DNA of 64,000 nucleotides from contig NZ_PTPX01000018.1 of NCBI RefSeq assembly GCF_003260095.1, positions 62,001 to 126,000 on the forward strand. Reading direction: 5' to 3'. The notes under the pieces were generated by a model. The model did no database searches, was not told the origin of the DNA, and saw only the letters and a program-made list of their open reading frames with translations. Numbering within the stretch: position 1 is the first letter of the stretch; each line of letters begins with the position of its first letter. The DNA is from Glaesserella australis. Lineage in GTDB: Bacteria; Pseudomonadota; Gammaproteobacteria; Enterobacterales; Pasteurellaceae. The position numbers and the translations under genes were made by a program. Below are positions 44,001-53,453 of the stretch, piece after piece.

Positions 44001-44100
44001 ATGAAATTATAAGCCCTAAGTAAACAAGAAAAATAAACTAGGAATAAATAGAATTAAATACTAAACTAGTTTTGACAGAAATAGAGAAGAGTATAAAAAA

Positions 44101-44176
<76 letters not shown>

Positions 44177-44204
44177 ATTGATTTGGTAACTAATTTTTTA
44201 TAAA

Positions 44205-44291
44205 TGGTGCCCGAGGCCAGACTTGAACTGGCACGCCCCGAAAGGCGAGGGATTTTAAATCCCTTGCGTCTACCGATTCCGCCACTCGGGC
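44205..44291 (-). tRNA. tRNA-Leu(UAA), proximal copy
   Basis: An 87-nt class II tRNA with encoded CCA and anticodon UAA, identical to the copy at 41985. It lies 28 bases from tRNA-Gly at 44101 and 15 bases from tRNA-Gly at 44307 in one transcription unit. Confidence 0.97.
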
Positions 44292-44306
44292 ACAACGCAT
44301 AAAAAA

Positions 44307-44382
<76 letters not shown>

Positions 44383-44390
44383 AATAAAAA

Positions 44391-44408
44391 CGCTACGATG
44401 TCGTAGCG
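44391..44408 (-). terminator. Terminator-like hairpin just upstream of the tRNA array
   Basis: CGCTACGA and TCGTAGCG form a perfect 8-bp stem with a 2-base loop, followed on the minus strand by TTTTTATT and then the tRNA-Gly 5' end. It can terminate mfd, yet it also lies downstream of the best tRNA promoter (44423-44450). Confidence 0.65.
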
Positions 44409-44422
44409 AATTTGTGTGGCGC

Positions 44423-44450
44423 ATTTTAGAGATTTTTAAACTTTTGTCAA
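44423..44450 (-). promoter_or_regulatory. Promoter of the tRNA array
   Basis: TTGACA (44450-44445), a 16-base spacer and TAAAAT (44428-44423) are followed by GCGCCAC. A GC-rich discriminator after the -10 box is typical of stable-RNA promoters under stringent control. Confidence 0.7.
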
Positions 44451-44562
44451 ATACAAATCTCAAAAATTTATTTATTCGGCTAAAAATTAGAAAATTCTTG
44501 AGAAAATTTCGGGCAGAATGCACTTTTTGCAGAAAATCGTACAAATCTACCCGCTTGCAATC

Positions 44563-47500
44563 CTACTCTTTTACCAAACCTTCAATCAACTCCGCCACAA
44601 ACTTCAACCTTTCTTCCGCCCGTTCCATCGGTTTGGTAAATCTAAACTTCAATGGTCCGTCAAATTTATAGACGTTTTTATCTGCTTGAATCAGTTTTAA
44701 AAACTTCATCGGATCAGGCGTTGCCGTTGGTTTGAACTCGAGATAACCGCCGTGAATACCTGCATCGACTTTTTTCAGCTGTAACCCTTTTGCCAAATGG
44801 CGTAACTGGGTGATTTGGAACAGGTTTTTGGTCGCTTCTGGCAACAAACCGAAACGGTCGATCAGCTCGATTTTCAAGTCTTTAAGTGCTTCATCACTTT
44901 CGGCACTGGCAATGCGTTTGTAGAACGACAAACGCATATTCACATCAGGCAGATAATCGTCAGGCAGTAACGCAGGCACACGCAGTTCAATCTCAACTTG
45001 CTGCTGCGTAATTTCATCAAGGGTTGGCTCACGTCCTTCCTGCAAGGCTTTGACCGCATTTTCAAGCAGTTCCATATAAAGCGAAAAGCCCAAGCTCTCA
45101 ATCTGTCCGCTCTGTTCGCTCCCTAGCAATTCGCCTGCCCCGCGAATTTCAAGATCGTGGGTCGCCAACACAAAACCAGCCCCAAGATTGTCGATAGTAC
45201 TCATCGCTTCAAGTCGTTGCTGTGCGTCTTTGGTGAGCGTTTTTGGCGGTGGGGTCAGCATATAGGCGTAGGCTTGATGATGGGAACGCCCAACACGCCC
45301 ACGCAGTTGGTGAAGCTGTGCCAAGCCGAATTTATCCGCTCGTTCAATGATGATCGTGTTCGCCGTTGGTACGTCAATCCCTGTTTCGATAATGGTTGAG
45401 CAGACCAACAGGTTAAAACGTTGATGATAAAAATCGGACATCACTCGCTCTAGCTCACGTTCACGCATTTGCCCGTGTCCGATCACAATCCGTGCTTCAG
45501 GCACGAGTTTTGCCAGCTCTTGAGCGGTATTTTCAATGGTTGCCACATCGTTATGCAGATAATAAACCTGTCCGCCACGCAGAATTTCACGCAAAATCGC
45601 TTCTTTAATCACCGTGTCATCGCTCTGTCGCACAAAGGTTTTGATCGACAAACGGCGAGCTGGCGGACTAGCGATAATCGACAGATCTCGCATTCCGTTC
45701 AACGCCATATTCAGCGTTCTCGGGATCGGCGTTGCGGTCAAGGTCAAGATATCGATATTGGCTCGCAACTGCTTGATCCGCTCTTTTTGTCGCACGCCGA
45801 AACGGTGTTCTTCGTCAATTACCAACAAGCCCAAATCCCGAAACTGCACATCTTCCTGCAACAATTTATGCGTACCGACCAAAATATCAACCTTACCTTC
45901 CGCCACTTTTGCCAAAATCTCTTTCTGCTCTTTGGCGGTTTTGAAACGAGAAAGCACTTCCACGTTGATCGGATAATTGGCAAAACGATCTTTGAAATTC
46001 TCAAAATGTTGTTGAGCCAACAGCGTTGTCGGGGCAAGGATCGCCACTTGTTTATGGTTCATCACCGCCAAAAAGGTCGCTCGCATTGCCACTTCGGTTT
46101 TGCCGAAGCCCACATCGCCACACACAAGGCGATCCATTGCTTTTGGCAAGCACATATCGCTGATGACCGCATTGATTGCGGTTTTCTGATCTTCCGTTTC
46201 TTCAAACGGGAATGTGTTGCTAAATTGCACGAACGCATCACGATCATACTCGAACGCAAAGCCTTTTTGCGACTCACGTTTAGCATATACATCAAGCAAT
46301 TCCGCCGCCACATCACGAATTTTCTCCGCTGCTTTTTGACGGGTTTTCGCCCACGCTTCCGAGCCGAGCTTGTGCAACGGAGCATTTTCATCACTACCGC
46401 CGATATAACGGCTAATCAAATGTAACGAAGCCACTGGCACATAAAGTTTGGCATCATTGGCATACTGCAACACAAGGTACTCCGCCTTAATGCCGCCAGC
46501 GTCAAGGGTGGTTAAACCGGCATACCGCCCTACTCCATTTTCCAAATGCACCACCGCCTGCCCGATTTTCAGTTCGGCAAGGTTTCGGATCAGCGTATCA
46601 GGATTGACAGTTTTGCGGTTTCGCTCTTGGCGGCGACTTTGTTGTACCTTTTCACCCAACAGATCCGTTTCGCAAATAATCGCCAGTTTTTGACCGCTTG
46701 CATCAAGAATAAACCCTTGATCAAGCGGTGAGATTAAGAGCGAAATTTGCGAATTTATCTCGTCTAAAGTTTTCACCTGCTTCGGCTTGATATTGAGCGG
46801 TGCGAGTAGCTCGAGCAAGGTTTCCCGTCTGCCTTCGGTTTCCACCGAAAAGAGCAACTGCCCTTTAAATTTTTGTTGGAACTGCAAAAACGCCGCAAAC
46901 GGCTCTTTCTGCCCCGATTGGATCGCCAGATCTGGCAACGGCTCAAGGTTGGCATTTTGTTTAGCGGCGGAACTACGGATTTTTTCCTGCGTTAGCGTTA
47001 AACGTGGATAATGTTTGAGCTGTTGATTAATGTAATCAATCGGGAACCAAAGCTGTTCAGGGGGCAGCAACGGACGCATTGGATCGACACGGCGACTTTC
47101 GTAGCGTGTTGCGATATCTTGTTGAAATTGCTCGGCTTTTTGTTGAATATCGGCAAAGGTAATAAACAGCGTTTGTTCAGGCAGATAATCAAACAGGCTC
47201 GCCATTTGCTCGAAAAAGAGCGGCTGCCAGTATTCAATCCCAGCGTTCAGTACGCCTTTGCTCACTTGTTGATAAATATGCTCAGGCTCACGGCGGATTT
47301 CTCCGAATTGTTCACGGAATTTGCCACGAAAATACTCGATCCCGTTGCTATCTGTCGGGAACTCGTGGGCTGGCAGTAAATTGATTTCGTCAATCTGCTC
47401 AATGGTGCGTTGATTATCCACATCAAAGGTGCGAATGGTGTCGATTTCATCATCAAAAAAATCCAAACGGTACGGCGAACTTGCCCCCATTGGATAGAGA

Positions 47501-48018
47501 TCAAGCAACGCCCCACGCACCGCATATTCGCCATATTCCAACACCTGCTCTACCGCTCGATAGCCTGCATTTTCAAGCTGCAACCGCAATTTCTCAATAG
47601 AAAAACGGTCGCCTTTTTTAATCAGCAACACATTGTTCGCCAAATAGCTCGGCGGACAGACTTTTTGCAATAAGGTATTGATTGGCAACAGAAAAATTTG
47701 CTTCTGCCCTTGTTGCAACTGAAACAGAGCCGACAGCCGTGCGGAAATAATATCTTGATGTGGCGAAAAATTATCGTAAGGCAAGGTTTCCCAATCGGGA
47801 AAAAGTTGCACAGGCAAATGAGTAAAGGTCGGCAAACTTTTCTCCAACCGCAACGCCGTGCGAGTATCGGGCGTTACCACCACCGTCAAGCCTTGAAATT
47901 GCTGGCTTGCCTGCACAATCGCAAGGGTGTCCGAATGCCCGATTAAATTGCCTAAAGTTTGATGATCTTGATGAGTGCTGTCCGTTTTCGGCAGCCGAAA
48001 TTGAAGTTCAAATGACAT
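44563..48018 (-). CDS. mfd: Transcription-repair coupling factor Mfd
   Basis: DNA translocase of about 1151 residues that removes RNA polymerase stalled at lesions and recruits UvrA. In order: an N-terminal UvrB-like region, the RNA-polymerase interaction domain (AVVHLENGVGRYAGL), a DEAD motor with MDRLVCGDVGFGKTEVAMRA and LLVIDEEHRFGVRQKE, LTATPIPRTLNMAL, a RecG-like module with STIIETGIDVPTANT and QLRGRVGRS, and the C-terminal UvrA-binding domain. The start is the ATG giving MSFELQFRLP; the longer TTG frame adds sequence crossing an uptake signal. The length matches E. coli (1148). It ends upstream of the tRNA array. Confidence 0.96.
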   Translation of the reverse strand: MSFELQFRLPKTDSTHQDHQTLGNLIGHSDTLAIVQASQQFQGLTVVVTPDTRTALRLEKSLPTFTHLPVQLFPDWETLPYDNFSPHQDIISARLSALFQLQQGQKQIFLLPINTLLQKVCPPSYLANNVLLIKKGDRFSIEKLRLQLENAGYRAVEQVLEYGEYAVRGALLDLYPMGASSPYRLDFFDDEIDTIRTFDVDNQRTIEQIDEINLLPAHEFPTDSNGIEYFRGKFREQFGEIRREPEHIYQQVSKGVLNAGIEYWQPLFFEQMASLFDYLPEQTLFITFADIQQKAEQFQQDIATRYESRRVDPMRPLLPPEQLWFPIDYINQQLKHYPRLTLTQEKIRSSAAKQNANLEPLPDLAIQSGQKEPFAAFLQFQQKFKGQLLFSVETEGRRETLLELLAPLNIKPKQVKTLDEINSQISLLISPLDQGFILDASGQKLAIICETDLLGEKVQQSRRQERNRKTVNPDTLIRNLAELKIGQAVVHLENGVGRYAGLTTLDAGGIKAEYLVLQYANDAKLYVPVASLHLISRYIGGSDENAPLHKLGSEAWAKTRQKAAEKIRDVAAELLDVYAKRESQKGFAFEYDRDAFVQFSNTFPFEETEDQKTAINAVISDMCLPKAMDRLVCGDVGFGKTEVAMRATFLAVMNHKQVAILAPTTLLAQQHFENFKDRFANYPINVEVLSRFKTAKEQKEILAKVAEGKVDILVGTHKLLQEDVQFRDLGLLVIDEEHRFGVRQKERIKQLRANIDILTLTATPIPRTLNMALNGMRDLSIIASPPARRLSIKTFVRQSDDTVIKEAILREILRGGQVYYLHNDVATIENTAQELAKLVPEARIVIGHGQMRERELERVMSDFYHQRFNLLVCSTIIETGIDVPTANTIIIERADKFGLAQLHQLRGRVGRSHHQAYAYMLTPPPKTLTKDAQQRLEAMSTIDNLGAGFVLATHDLEIRGAGELLGSEQSGQIESLGFSLYMELLENAVKALQEGREPTLDEITQQQVEIELRVPALLPDDYLPDVNMRLSFYKRIASAESDEALKDLKIELIDRFGLLPEATKNLFQITQLRHLAKGLQLKKVDAGIHGGYLEFKPTATPDPMKFLKLIQADKNVYKFDGPLKFRFTKPMERAEERLKFVAELIEGLVKE

Positions 48019-48122
48019 ACAAGCGGTTTGATTTATCTGAAATTTTGCAAATAAGGGGATTGTACTCGCAATAGCGGGGAGTTGCAAAAAGTGGAAGAAA
48101 TCAGACCGCTTGTATCAAGTCC

Positions 48123-48587
48123 CTACGCCAGCTTTTTAATAATCAACCGCTTAATTTGTCGTTTATCTTTACGTTCAACTGTGGTAATAGTGGCTTCAAC
48201 TAAAGATTCTGATTCTACGCCGCAAAATTCGCCCGAGACATTTGATAAATTGGTAAATTGATTGCCCTGAAAATCAAAATTGCGTAACGTTTCAATTTCA
48301 CCGTAATTTACATTTTTTCGTTGAATGTTTTTGATCCATTCCTGTTTGGAAAGAACAAGTTCTGACCCGACGTGAACTTCAAAATCGTCCGCCAATAATG
48401 CTTGTAATTGGGGAAAATCCCGATGTAACAAGGCATCATGTAATTGTTGAGTTAATTCAATAATCTCTGTCTGTGTGATTTCACGTTCTGCTTTGATCGA
48501 TTTAATTGCAGGATAACTGCCTGCGACAGAAGCACTTAACCCGAGAAAAATAGCCAAAATTGGCTGCCAAAATTTTACTTTTTTCAT
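48123..48587 (-). CDS. Exported NTF2-like domain protein
   Basis: Protein of 154 residues with an N-terminal signal peptide or anchor (FWQPILAIFLGLSASVAGS). It is followed by a SnoaL/NTF2-like fold with the typical helix EIIELTQQLHDALLHRDFPQLQALLADDFEVHVG and strands ATITTVERKDKRQIKRLIIKKL. Such proteins are small-molecule-binding or structural and their role here is unknown. It is divergent from the MFS transporter and lies behind mfd on the minus strand. Confidence 0.7.
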   Translation of the reverse strand: MKKVKFWQPILAIFLGLSASVAGSYPAIKSIKAEREITQTEIIELTQQLHDALLHRDFPQLQALLADDFEVHVGSELVLSKQEWIKNIQRKNVNYGEIETLRNFDFQGNQFTNLSNVSGEFCGVESESLVEATITTVERKDKRQIKRLIIKKLA

Positions 48588-48654
48588 TTCAATCTCTCCG
48601 ATATTTTGGGTATATTATACGCAAATTTTCCCTTTGTCATACTCGGATTATGCG

Positions 48655-49725
48655 ATGAATGTACAAAATATGATCTTGTGGCGTAAGTTCTTTTCAGGGC
48701 TGGCTTACACTGCAATGCAAAGTGTGTTTTTTATCTATTTGCAATACTATAAGGGCTTTGAAGCAAGTCAAATTGCGACCGCCTTTTCGTTACTTGTTTT
48801 TTCTAGCCAAGCTTTTTCGTTATTTGCGGGGTCGTGGGGCGACCGCTTTGGGCGTTCTTACATTATGTTGCTCGGCTGTTTGTTGGACACCTTTGCTTAT
48901 CTGTTATTGTTGCTGACCAATCAATATGTATTTCTACTATTAGCAACATTCTGCTTTGGTTTTGGTAGCACCTTATTTGGTACGAATGCGAGAGCGTTTC
49001 TGCTCACCAATACTGCCGATAATTATGCATCAAAAGCAAAAGCACAAGGCAAATTTCTTAAAATCTCTAGCCTTGCGTCAATGGTTGCACCATTGCTTTC
49101 ATTACCCTTTATTTTCTATCGTAAAGCGGAATGGTTAATTTGGCTGAGCTGTTTTATTGAAATTGCAATGTTGCTGTTTATGCTAAAAACAATGCCGAAA
49201 GATGAGTGTAAAGCGGTAAAAGGCGGGCGTTTTAAATTTAGCGAAGTGAAAGCGGTTTTAACTAGACGCTTTATTTTTGTTCATTTACTGCTCTTTATTC
49301 CGTTAGGCTTGGGCAGTGCGTTTTATGTGATTTTCCCTTATATTTTCACCAATTTGCTCGACCGACAAGAGTTAGTTTCCATTGTTTTCTTTGTAAATAA
49401 CTTGATTGCGGTGTTGTTGCAATCCCGTTTTTCCCGCAAGCTCAATCTCGGTATCGCAAAATTGGTCTATATCAGCCCGATTTTGATTATGTTGCTGCTC
49501 TTGCCGTGGTTCTATACGTTGCAATCGCTCTCTGTAATTTCGGCATTTGCTTATTTAGCGATTTTTGCGGTGGTGATTTTATTTACCAATACAGCGTTGG
49601 CAAATGTGTTGGTGAAATTGGATAAAGGCGAAAATCAAGGGCTGATGTTTGGTATGTCAAAAATGATTTTAGCGATAACAACTGCCGTGATAATGAATGC
49701 GTTGCCGTTTGTATTTTTGATCTAG
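48655..49725 (+). CDS. Major facilitator superfamily transporter
   Basis: Inner-membrane transporter of about 356 residues with 10-12 hydrophobic helices. The MFS loop 2-3 motif is seen as AGSWGDRFGRSYIMLLG. It is shorter than the usual 400 residues, with compact loops in the second half. The chosen start is the ATG giving MNVQNMILWRK; a TTG seven codons earlier is possible, and neither has a strong ribosome site. The substrate is unknown; drug or metabolite efflux would be typical. It is convergent with pepT. Confidence 0.82.
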   Translation: MNVQNMILWRKFFSGLAYTAMQSVFFIYLQYYKGFEASQIATAFSLLVFSSQAFSLFAGSWGDRFGRSYIMLLGCLLDTFAYLLLLLTNQYVFLLLATFCFGFGSTLFGTNARAFLLTNTADNYASKAKAQGKFLKISSLASMVAPLLSLPFIFYRKAEWLIWLSCFIEIAMLLFMLKTMPKDECKAVKGGRFKFSEVKAVLTRRFIFVHLLLFIPLGLGSAFYVIFPYIFTNLLDRQELVSIVFFVNNLIAVLLQSRFSRKLNLGIAKLVYISPILIMLLLLPWFYTLQSLSVISAFAYLAIFAVVILFTNTALANVLVKLDKGENQGLMFGMSKMILAITTAVIMNALPFVFLI

Positions 49726-49739
49726 TCTGAAAAGCCATA

Positions 49740-49899
49740 ACAAGCGGTCTGTTTGTCTGATTTTCTTGCAAAAAATCTTGTTTTATGTGGTAGTTGCACA
49801 AATACAGAGTAGGGGGTTATCCCCGCCCCTACAAGTTTTTTTGAGTTTTGTGCAACTGCTACATAAAACCGAAAAAATCGTGGAAAACAGACCGCTTGT
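49740..49899. terminator. Uptake-signal terminator interrupted by a mobile repeat
   Basis: The outer arms ACAAGCGGTCTGTTT and AAACAGACCGCTTGT are perfect 15-bp inverses on either side of the element at 49778-49871. Without the insert the arms would be a normal hairpin between the convergent MFS and pepT genes. Confidence 0.65.
49778..49871. mobile_element. Second MITE-like element, 94 bp, with 8-bp flanking repeats
   Basis: The ends TTGTTTTATGTGGTAG... and, from the right, CGGTTTTATGTAGCAG... match the ends of the 28018 element, including TTGCACAAA. The identical 8-mers AAAAAATC at 49770-49777 and 49872-49879 flank it. The core is a collapsed GTAG palindrome (49809-49832). There is no coding capacity. 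Confidence 0.7.
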
Positions 49900-49909
49900 C
49901 AACATTCGA

Positions 49910-51154
49910 TCAATTAAATTCATGTTCTCCAAAGGCTTTGGCAATTCCAACCACCACATTCGTCGCCTGTTCCATTACATCGACTGAAATAAACTCAAAG
50001 CGTCCGTGGAAATTTTCGCCCCCAGTGAAAAGATTTGGCGTTGGTAAGCCCATATAAGAGAGGCGTGAGCCGTCAGTACCGCCACGAATTGGCTCTAGAT
50101 TTGGTGTAATGCCTTGTGCTTTCATTACGCTTTCGGCAATGTCGATCAAATAGCGGTAATCTTTCACCACTTCATACATATTTCGATATTGTTCGACAAT
50201 CTCGACTTTTCCGCAATATTCGCCATATTTTTGTTGCATTTGAGCCATACAAGCGGTGAGATAGCCGCCGAATTTTGCCAATTCTTCACGCTCAAAACTG
50301 CGTAAGATATAGTGAATGTGGCATTCGCTTAAATCCCCTTCAATGCCGTGCAACATAATAAAGCCTTCCCGTCCTTCGCTCGTGGCTGGGGTTAAGTGTG
50401 GTGGTAGACTATTTTGGAACTCACAAGCTCGCTCTAAGGCGTTAATCATTTTGCCTTTTGCTGTGCCAGGGTGAACACTACGTCCGTAGAAAGTCACGGT
50501 TGCTGCGTCAGCATTGAAGTTTTCATACTGTAATTCACCTAAAGGTCCTCCGTCTAAGGTATAAGCGACATCAGCACCAAAAGATTTTACATCAAAATGA
50601 TCCGCCCCACGTCCGATCTCTTCGTCAGTCGTAAAGCCGATACGGATCTTCCCGTGTTTGATTTCAGGGTGAGCGAGCAAATACTCCACCGCTGAGAGAA
50701 TAATCGCAATACCTGATTTATCGTCTGCACCAAGTAAGGTTGTACCATCAGTGGTGACGAGAGTGTGTCCAACCAAGCCGTTTAAATTCGGAAAATCTTT
50801 CGGCGAAAGATAATCTTCACTGCCTTTAAGCAGAATATCGCCCCCTGCATAATGTTCAATTACCTGAGGTTTAACGTTCTCGCCGTTGAAATCGGGTGAA
50901 GTATCAACGTGAGCCAATAACCCCAATACAGGAACCGCTTTGTCCGTATTGGCTGGTAAGGTGGCAAACAGATAGCCGTTTGGATCGACTTCAATCTCGG
51001 TCAAACCCATTGTTTCCATTTCGTTTTTTAACAGATGAAGTAAGTCCCACTGTTGCGGTGAACTTGGTACGGTAGTGCTTTTAGGGTCGGACGCGGTATG
51101 GATTTGAACGTAGCATAATAGGCGTTCGAGTAGGGCGGATTTGAATGGAATCAT
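49910..51154 (-). CDS. pepT: Peptidase T (tripeptide aminopeptidase)
   Basis: Cytosolic dizinc M20 aminopeptidase of 414 residues that cleaves tripeptides. Metal-binding motifs are GLLAHVDTSPDF, LLGADDKSGIA, FTTDEEIGRGADHFD, and ENFHGRFEFIS at the C-terminus; the substrate-loop GGTDGSRLSYMGLPTPNLFTGG is present. In E. coli pepT is FNR-regulated; no FNR box was seen in the short upstream gap to recF. It follows recF on the same strand with 34 bases between. Confidence 0.96.
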   Translation of the reverse strand: MIPFKSALLERLLCYVQIHTASDPKSTTVPSSPQQWDLLHLLKNEMETMGLTEIEVDPNGYLFATLPANTDKAVPVLGLLAHVDTSPDFNGENVKPQVIEHYAGGDILLKGSEDYLSPKDFPNLNGLVGHTLVTTDGTTLLGADDKSGIAIILSAVEYLLAHPEIKHGKIRIGFTTDEEIGRGADHFDVKSFGADVAYTLDGGPLGELQYENFNADAATVTFYGRSVHPGTAKGKMINALERACEFQNSLPPHLTPATSEGREGFIMLHGIEGDLSECHIHYILRSFEREELAKFGGYLTACMAQMQQKYGEYCGKVEIVEQYRNMYEVVKDYRYLIDIAESVMKAQGITPNLEPIRGGTDGSRLSYMGLPTPNLFTGGENFHGRFEFISVDVMEQATNVVVGIAKAFGEHEFN

Positions 51155-51188
51155 AGATACTCCTTAATGAGAAAATGGTTAAAGGTCG

Positions 51189-52268
51189 TTATGCGATTTC
51201 CCCTTTCTTTACCACAAACAACCGATCATCGCTCTGTTCTTGCCATTGCATCTGTTGTAACTGATCTTTTGTAATCGCAGTAACGAACACTTGTGAACCG
51301 CTTTGGCGTAGGCGGTGGGCGAGAAGTTCTCGTTTGGTGGGGTCAAGTTCGGAAGCGAAATCGTCTATCAAAAACAGACATTGTCGGTTTTTTTGGGCGA
51401 TTAAGTATTCCCCTTGAGCAAGGCGTAAGGCACACATCAGCAGTTTGAGCTGTCCACGAGACAGCACATCTTCCACAGGTAAGCCGTTGGCTCGAAAGCG
51501 GAAATCGGCTTTTTGCGGGCCAACCATTGTGTAGCCCACCGCACGATCTCGCTCAAAGCCTTGTGCCAAAATCTCCGCATAATCGCTCTCTTTTTCCCAA
51601 CCTTGATGAAAACTAACGCTAATGGTTAATTCAGGCAGGAAAAATTGGCAAGTCCGCTCAATTTCAGGGCGTAACGCTTCGGCGTAGTTGGCTCGCAGTT
51701 GACTGACAATTTGAGCCAGTTTCGCCAGTTCAATATCCCACGGTTTAAGTTCGCCGTAGTGTCGCACTTGGCTTAGGGCGGAATTACGTTGTTTGAGCAG
51801 GCGTTTTAGGTTCGCCCAATGTTGATAAAATTCGGGATATTGGTGAAACAGCCCCCAGTCCAAAAAGGCTCGGCGGTAAGTTGGTCCGCCGTTGAGTAGG
51901 GTCAAGCCTTCTGGGGTGATCACTTGCATTGGCAACAAGTGAGCAAGATCGGAAATTTTTTTGCCGTCTTCGCCGTTGATTTTAAGTGCGGTATCGCCCT
52001 GGCGGTTTTTTTGTAGCCCGACCGACCATTGATGTTTTGCTTCTTCAACTTTGCCAAAGAGCGTAAATTGATCTTGATCGTAGTGAATAATGCGGTTGCT
52101 GATGTGGCTTTTGAAAGATCTGCCGTGTCCGAGATAGAAAATCGCTTCAAGTAGGCTCGTTTTGCCGCTGCCGTTTTCGCCCACCAAAAAGTTAAAGCCG
52201 TGGCTTAATTCAAGATCCACGGCAGTGAGATTTCGGAAGTTGTTGATAATTAAACGGGATAGGGGCAT
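51189..52268 (-). CDS. recF: DNA replication/repair protein RecF
   Basis: SMC-like ATPase of 359 residues that loads RecA at gaps with RecO and RecR. The Walker A region is LVGENGSGKTSLLEAIFYLGHGRSFK, the signature is VLSRGQLKLLMCAL, and Walker B is LFLIDDFASELD. It lies behind dnaA-dnaN in the usual order, though gyrB does not follow as in E. coli; pepT does. A palindromic repeat lies between recF and dnaN. Confidence 0.95.
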   Translation of the reverse strand: MPLSRLIINNFRNLTAVDLELSHGFNFLVGENGSGKTSLLEAIFYLGHGRSFKSHISNRIIHYDQDQFTLFGKVEEAKHQWSVGLQKNRQGDTALKINGEDGKKISDLAHLLPMQVITPEGLTLLNGGPTYRRAFLDWGLFHQYPEFYQHWANLKRLLKQRNSALSQVRHYGELKPWDIELAKLAQIVSQLRANYAEALRPEIERTCQFFLPELTISVSFHQGWEKESDYAEILAQGFERDRAVGYTMVGPQKADFRFRANGLPVEDVLSRGQLKLLMCALRLAQGEYLIAQKNRQCLFLIDDFASELDPTKRELLAHRLRQSGSQVFVTAITKDQLQQMQWQEQSDDRLFVVKKGEIA

Positions 52269-52308
52269 TTTAACGTTTACAAGCGGTTAAATTTTTTATG
52301 GTTTTTGC

Positions 52309-52327
52309 GGACACACGCAGTGTGTCC
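52309..52327. repeat. Degenerate GGACACAC palindrome between dnaN and recF
   Basis: GGACACACGCAGTGTGTCC is the same palindrome as at 23021 and 23862, but its GTAG head is altered (GACTAT on the plus strand). An uptake signal (ACAAGCGGTTAA) lies just before it at 52279. Confidence 0.6.
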
Positions 52328-52340
52328 GACTATCTGAAAA

Positions 52341-53444
52341 TTATAATCTCATCGGCATAATCACATATTCTGCCGTTGCATTATCACAATCTTCAATCAA
52401 ACAGCTTGAGCTTGAGTCCACAAGGCTAATTCGCACACGTTGGCACTTCAAGGTGTTTAACACATCTAACAGATAGCTCACGTTAAAGCCCACTTCCATT
52501 TCAGCACTTTGGTAAGAGACATCAATGATCTCTTCCGCTTCTTCTTGCTCTGGGTTGTTGGCGGTGATTTTTAATAGATTTTGATTGAGAGCCAAACGCA
52601 CGCCACGGAAACGTTCGTTAGATAAAATCGCCGCACGCACTAAAGCACGTTTTAACACTTCCGCATCGGCTTCTAAAATACGATCTGCATTGCGTGGCAA
52701 GACACGGCGGTAATCAGGGAAACGTCCGTCAATCAATTTTGATGTGAAAACAATGCCATTCATTGACACACGCAAATTGCTTGTACCGATTTCTAAACGC
52801 ACATTTTCGCTATTGTGGCTTACCAAGCGGGCTAATTCCAATACCGCTTTGCGTGGCACAATGACGGAATGGGTTAAGAGTTCTTGATTTAACGCCATTG
52901 TACAAACGGCAAGACGATGTCCATCTGTCGCAACTGTTCGTAATAAATTACCTTCTGTCTCAAACTTCATACCATTTAAGAAGTAACGTGCATCTTGGTT
53001 TGCCATTGAGAACTGTGTTGCATCAATCAAACGGGCAAGGGTGGCTTGCTCAATGGTGAAATCGACTTCAGGCTTCCAGTCCATTAAACTTGGATAGTCA
53101 GACGCTGGCAAGGTGGCAAGATTGAATTTACTGCGATCTGCACGGATAAAAACACGATCTTCGTCAAACTGTACCGAAATCACACTATCATCAGGTAAGC
53201 TACGGCAAATATCTAAAAACTTTTTCGCAGGAATAGTAAATTTGCCAGAAAAACTGACCGCTTCAAATAGTTCAGCTTGAGTAGTGAGTTCTACTTCTAA
53301 ATCAGTTCCCGTTAAAGATAAACGGTTTCCTTCGATGTCTAACAAAATGTTGTTAATCACTGGCAGGGTTGGACGGCTGGTTAATACGCCACAAACCTGT
53401 TGTAACGGCTTGAGTAACTGCTCACGGGTAATAGTAAATTGCAT
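52341..53444 (-). CDS. dnaN: DNA polymerase III beta sliding clamp
   Basis: Ring-forming processivity clamp of 367 residues. It begins MQFTITREQLLKPLQQVCGVL and has the three-domain clamp fold with ATDGHRLAVCTMAL in domain 2 and the C-terminal EYVIMPMRL that closes the peptide-binding pocket. It lies 9 bases after dnaA, as in most bacteria, and is probably also expressed from promoters inside dnaA. Length and ends match E. coli DnaN (366). Confidence 0.97.
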   Translation of the reverse strand: MQFTITREQLLKPLQQVCGVLTSRPTLPVINNILLDIEGNRLSLTGTDLEVELTTQAELFEAVSFSGKFTIPAKKFLDICRSLPDDSVISVQFDEDRVFIRADRSKFNLATLPASDYPSLMDWKPEVDFTIEQATLARLIDATQFSMANQDARYFLNGMKFETEGNLLRTVATDGHRLAVCTMALNQELLTHSVIVPRKAVLELARLVSHNSENVRLEIGTSNLRVSMNGIVFTSKLIDGRFPDYRRVLPRNADRILEADAEVLKRALVRAAILSNERFRGVRLALNQNLLKITANNPEQEEAEEIIDVSYQSAEMEVGFNVSYLLDVLNTLKCQRVRISLVDSSSSCLIEDCDNATAEYVIMPMRL

Positions 53445-53453
53445 AACAATTCC

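Noticed and set aside
45469-46425. Long open frame of 318 codons on the plus strand
   Set aside because: It lies antisense inside mfd, has biased composition, and shows no domain; it is a shadow of the mfd reading frame.
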